This document shows positions 60,420-64,000 of a stretch of 64,000 nt of DNA, one piece after another. Numbering within the stretch: the first letter of the stretch is position 1; every line of letters begins with the position of its first letter. The notes beneath the pieces were generated by a model. It ran no database searches and had not been told where the DNA came from. It saw only the letters and a program-made list of their open reading frames with translations. The translations under genes were made by a program, and so were the position numbers. This stretch comes from Dermacentor variabilis (taxonomy: Eukaryota > Arthropoda > Arachnida > Ixodida > Ixodidae). The stretch is taken from the NCBI RefSeq assembly GCF_050947875.1, contig NW_027460390.1, positions 2,108,001 through 2,172,000 of the forward strand, given 5' to 3'.

Positions 60420-62873
60420 AAGTCATCCTCATCATCAGCCTGTTTTATCTCCACTGCGGGACGAAGGCCTCTCCCTGCGATCTCCAATTACCCTTGTCCT
60501 GTGTCAAACGATTCCAACTATAGAGCCCGCGAATTTGCTAATTTTATCGCTCCACCTTGTCTTTTGTCGTCCTCGACTGTGTTTTCTTTCCCTTGGTGCC
60601 CCTTCTGTAACCCTAATGTTCCAACGGTTATCTAACCGGCGCATTACATGACCTGCCCAGCTCCATTTTTTCCTCTTGATGTCAATTAGAATATCGTCTA
60701 TACCCGTTTGCTCTCTGATCCAAACCGCTCTCTTTCTGTCTCTTAACGTTATGCCTAGCAATCTTCGTTCCATCGCTCTTTGCGCGGTCCTTAACTTGTT
60801 CTCAAGCTTCTTTGTCAGTCTTCAAGTCTCTGCCCCATATGTCAGCATTGGTAAAATACACTGATTGTGCACCTTCCTTTTAAATGATAATGGTAAGCTT
60901 CCAGTCAGGAGCTGGCAATATCTGCCGTATGCGATCCAACCCAGTTTTATTCTTCTGTGAATTTCCTTCTCATGATCAGGGTTCCTGTGATTAATTGACC
61001 TAAGTAAACGTACTCCTTCACAGACTCTAGAGGTCGACAAGCGATCCTGAACTCTTGTTCCTTTGCCCGGTTATCTATAATTATCTTTGTCTTGTGCATA
61101 TTCATCTTCAACCCCACTCTTACACTCTCTCTGTTAAGGTCCTCAATCATTTGTTGTAATTCATCTGCATTGTTGCTGAATAGAACATTGTCATCGGCAA
61201 ACCGAAGCTTGCTGAGATATTCGCCGTCGACATTTACTCCTATGCCTTCCCAGTTTAATAGCTTGAATACTTCTTCTAAGCACGCTGTGAATAGCACTGG
61301 AGAGATTGTGTCTCCCTGTCTGACCCCTTTCTTTATAGGTATATCCCTACTTTTCTGGTGTGGAATTAAGGTAGCTGTAGAACCTGTGGAGATATTTTCC
61401 AATGTATTTACGTAAGCGTTCTGTACTCCTTGATTATGTAATGCCTCTATGACTGCTGTTATTTCTGCTGAATCAAATGCCTTTTCGTAATCTATGAAAG
61501 CCACATAGAGAGGCTTATTGGACTCTGCGGATTTCTCGATAACCTGATTGATGACATGGATGTGATTCATTGTAGAGTATTCCTTCCTGAAGCCAGCCTG
61601 TTCCTTTAGTTGACTAAAGTCCAGTGTTGCCCTTATTCCATTGGATATTATTTTGGTAAATATTTTATATAACACGGGGAGTAAGCTAATGGGACTATAA
61701 TTTTTCAATTATTTAACGTCTCCCTTTTTGTGGATTAGTATAAAGTTTGCATTCTTCCACTCTTCTGGAACCCTTGCAGTCAATAGACACTTCGTATAAT
61801 GAGCCGGCAGTTTTTCAAGCATTATGTCTCCTCCATCTTTGATTAAATCGACTGTTATTCCATATTCTCCTGCTGATCTTCCTCGGTTCATGTCTTGCAA
61901 GGCCCTTCTGACCTCATCGCTAGTTATAGGAGGAGTTCCTGTATCCTGTTCATTACTGTTTCCAACAGGCGTTTCTTGACTCATCTGGGTACTGTACAGG
62001 TCTGTATAGAATTCTTCCACTGCTTCTACTATATCTTCAAGGTGGCTGATTATATTACCATGCTTATCTTTCAGTGCATAGATGTTAGTTTGGCCTATGC
62101 CAAGTTTCGTTCTCACGGATTTGAGGTTGCGTACATTTTTTACGGCTTCTTCAGTCTTTCTCACTTTATAGTTTCGAATATCCCTTATTTTCGCCTTCTT
62201 GATCAGTTTTGACAGTTCTGTGAATTCTATATCTTGAGTTGGACACTTTCATTTTTGTCGTTTCTTTATTAGGTCCTTTGTTACTTGGGAGAGCTTGTCT
62301 ACTGGTTGCCATGGCGCCTTGCCTCCCACTTCAATTGCTGCCTCTGAAGCCAACCTAGTTACGGTTTCATCATTAGCTCTATGTCATCATCATCTCTCTC
62401 TTCTAAGGCTGCATATATGTTTGCAAGTACCAGCCTGACTTTGTCTGCTTCTACACTTACTGCCTCTAGGTTGACCTGTTTCTTCTTGACCAATTTAGCT
62501 CTTTGAGGTTCACCTCAATTCACCTCAATTTCTTCAAATTGAGGTGAATCCTAGCCCTCACAAACCTATGATCACTGCACTTTACTCTACCTACCACTTC
62601 TACATCCTGCACTATGCTGCGATAAGCAGAAAGTATGAAGTCAAATTCATTTCTTGTTTCACCATTGGGATTTTTCCAGGTGGACTTTCTCTCGCTACAA
62701 TTCGTGAAAAAGGTGTTCATTATTCGAAGCACATTTGTTTCTGTGAAATTTACCTGCATCTCTCCTCTAGCGTTCCCAGAATCCACGCCGTAGTTGCCAA
62801 TTGCTTGTTCACCAGCATGCTTTCACCCCACTTTTGCATTGAGGTCGCAAATTACTACAGTATATTGAGTTAG
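60420..62873 (-). mobile_element. RTE-type LINE (family a), copy C3, 5'-truncated
   Basis: The minus strand encodes the endonuclease C-terminal half (62873-62520), the linker and N-terminal RT (62164-61709, ending LIHKKGDVK), and the RT core (61708-60947) with LRFADDNVLFSNN intact. A C-terminal RTE segment (60773-60504) reads KKWSWAGHVMRRLDNRW. Stops or frameshifts fall at about 61708, 62164 and 60950. The stop between 61709 and 61708 (an in-frame TAA) is the main break inside the RT. Confidence 0.8.
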
Positions 62874-63211
62874 CCAATAAATAAATAGAGGTAAATAGAG
62901 GTAGCCAATTAAAAAAAAAGATATTTCAAAAGGTATGGATAGCCTATGCCTAGAGAATGAACATGTTACTGTATGTTCACCACGCTTCAAAGTGCTTTGT
63001 GTGCTTTTTTGCCCATGAAATAAAACCTATATACTTCAGTGACCCCTTCGGCACTCTTTTATCAATGGTGTGTGAAATGCACGTGAATGTTGGGTCTTTC
63101 ACTTTCCGGTAAGCAATACTAACGACTGATAAAAAAAAGCATTTCTAATAATTTCAACATTTATTAGGGGCGGAAACATCGTCAGTTGCATGCAAAGGTC
63201 ATCAATAGATA
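62874..63211. other. Spacer between RTE and mariner-like element, start of unit 3
   Basis: Third copy of 59-406. It shows that a further duplication unit continues past the right edge. Confidence 0.5.
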
Positions 63212-64000
63212 CAGGGTGTCCCAATTAACTATCATGCAGCAAGATAAAAAAAGAGCGATGCGTTACTCGAAGGAAACCTTCTTTGTATGGTTTCCGGTAA
63301 AGTGGAGTAGCTTCCAGTAATTTTTTCGTTACTGAGATTTATATAGGTAATCTAACTAATTATCTAACTCGAGACGTACTATCCTAACTATCAAAGTGTC
63401 AATAAGGCATTTGAACGCACAGCAAAGGTACATCTAATTGCAGTACTTTCAGCGACTTTCTAATTGTGTATATTTTTTTCCCGACTGATAAACCCCGCTT
63501 AATATGGAGAATACCACGTGACTGTGCTCCCACTCGGATCATAAAGCCGCGCCCTCGAACAGGCTCCCTCTGAGTCATCCAGAATGAAATAAAGAAAATT
63601 AAGGAAAATATCACGGCCTTATCTGCCGAGCCCCAGCCGAAGAAGCACGTCGCGTTTGCTGTTAGTTAGAAACAAGCTGTGATAGCTGTTGTTTTAGCGT
63701 AAATAAAGCGCACGGATGTTTTTTTTTTGTCACAAAACATATCACGACAAAAGCGAATCGATAACCTCAGTAGAAAGGTTTAAAGGTGCGTTTTGTTTCG
63801 TCCCATCTGTCAAGTCTTTCTCTATAATGAGCAGAAGGTAAACATGATCCTTGCCTTGGCATCTGCAAATGGCAACAAGAGGAAGGCCGCAAATATATAT
63901 ATCAGTCATGGAAGTGTGGCGGTAGACCAAACACATCGACTATCATCAGAAAGTATGAAAACCTGAGACAAACAGGCAACTTCAAGAAATACTGGCGGAG
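63212..64000 (+). mobile_element. Tc1/mariner-like transposon, copy 3, cut by the window edge
   Basis: The left tip CAGGGTGTCCCAAT follows TA. The copy includes the segment missing from copy 1 and the start of the transposase (basic NGNKRKAANIY near 63870, then HTH text). The right part lies outside the window. Confidence 0.75.

Overview
This is repeat-rich nuclear DNA from a eukaryote, most likely a chelicerate and probably a hard tick. The grounds are intron-bearing gene debris with AATAAA signals, several non-LTR retrotransposon clades (RTE, CR1-like, and RNase H-bearing I/R1-type), a Tc1/mariner-like DNA transposon, SINEs with tRNA-like heads, and many microsatellites. Nothing bacterial, viral or CRISPR-like is present. 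The tick assignment comes from recognising repeat families by eye, not from a search.

The window is a tandem segmental duplication about 30-33 kb in period. Unit 1 runs from the left edge to about 29862, unit 2 from about 29863 to 62873, and unit 3 starts at about 62874 and is cut by the right edge. Each unit has block A (mariner-like transposon with long inverted repeats), block B (a broken terminal exon of an unrecognised gene, SINEs, microsatellites, a CGTC/CATG-rich minisatellite) and block C (an inverted-sense minisatellite, a broken F-box gene, an RNase H-type LINE fragment, a 5'-truncated RTE). Block C is itself tandemly duplicated in unit 1 (15949-22181 and 22182-29862). A 1.5 kb piece beside block A is duplicated in unit 2 (about 32300-33970 and 33971-35427).

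The units differ by later events. Between A and B, unit 1 has 1.6 kb of CR1-like and Ty3/gypsy debris (3235-4798). Unit 2 has about 10 kb there: a CR1-like element with two RTE copies in opposite orientation inside it, next to a second CR1-like fragment. Unit 1 carries a 2075 bp element with 43 bp perfect inverted termini and an 8 bp target duplication (10345-12419), absent from unit 2. Unit 2 carries a 1.4 kb insertion (45253-46647) and about 4.4 kb of other sequence (49434-53850) absent from unit 1. In unit 2 the junction of B and C has lost about 2.3 kb, including one minisatellite and the end of the F-box gene.

I see no intact host gene. The F-box copies (three) and the block B terminal exon (two copies) are broken, and each family shares at least one lesion between copies. 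This suggests that broken loci were amplified with the segment. The longest open frame is a 595-codon RTE polymerase (39477-41264) whose catalytic FADD motif reads FAVD. No pathway or operon-like cooperation can be inferred. The interest lies in the layered duplications, the nested insertions, and several transposable elements with clean boundaries.
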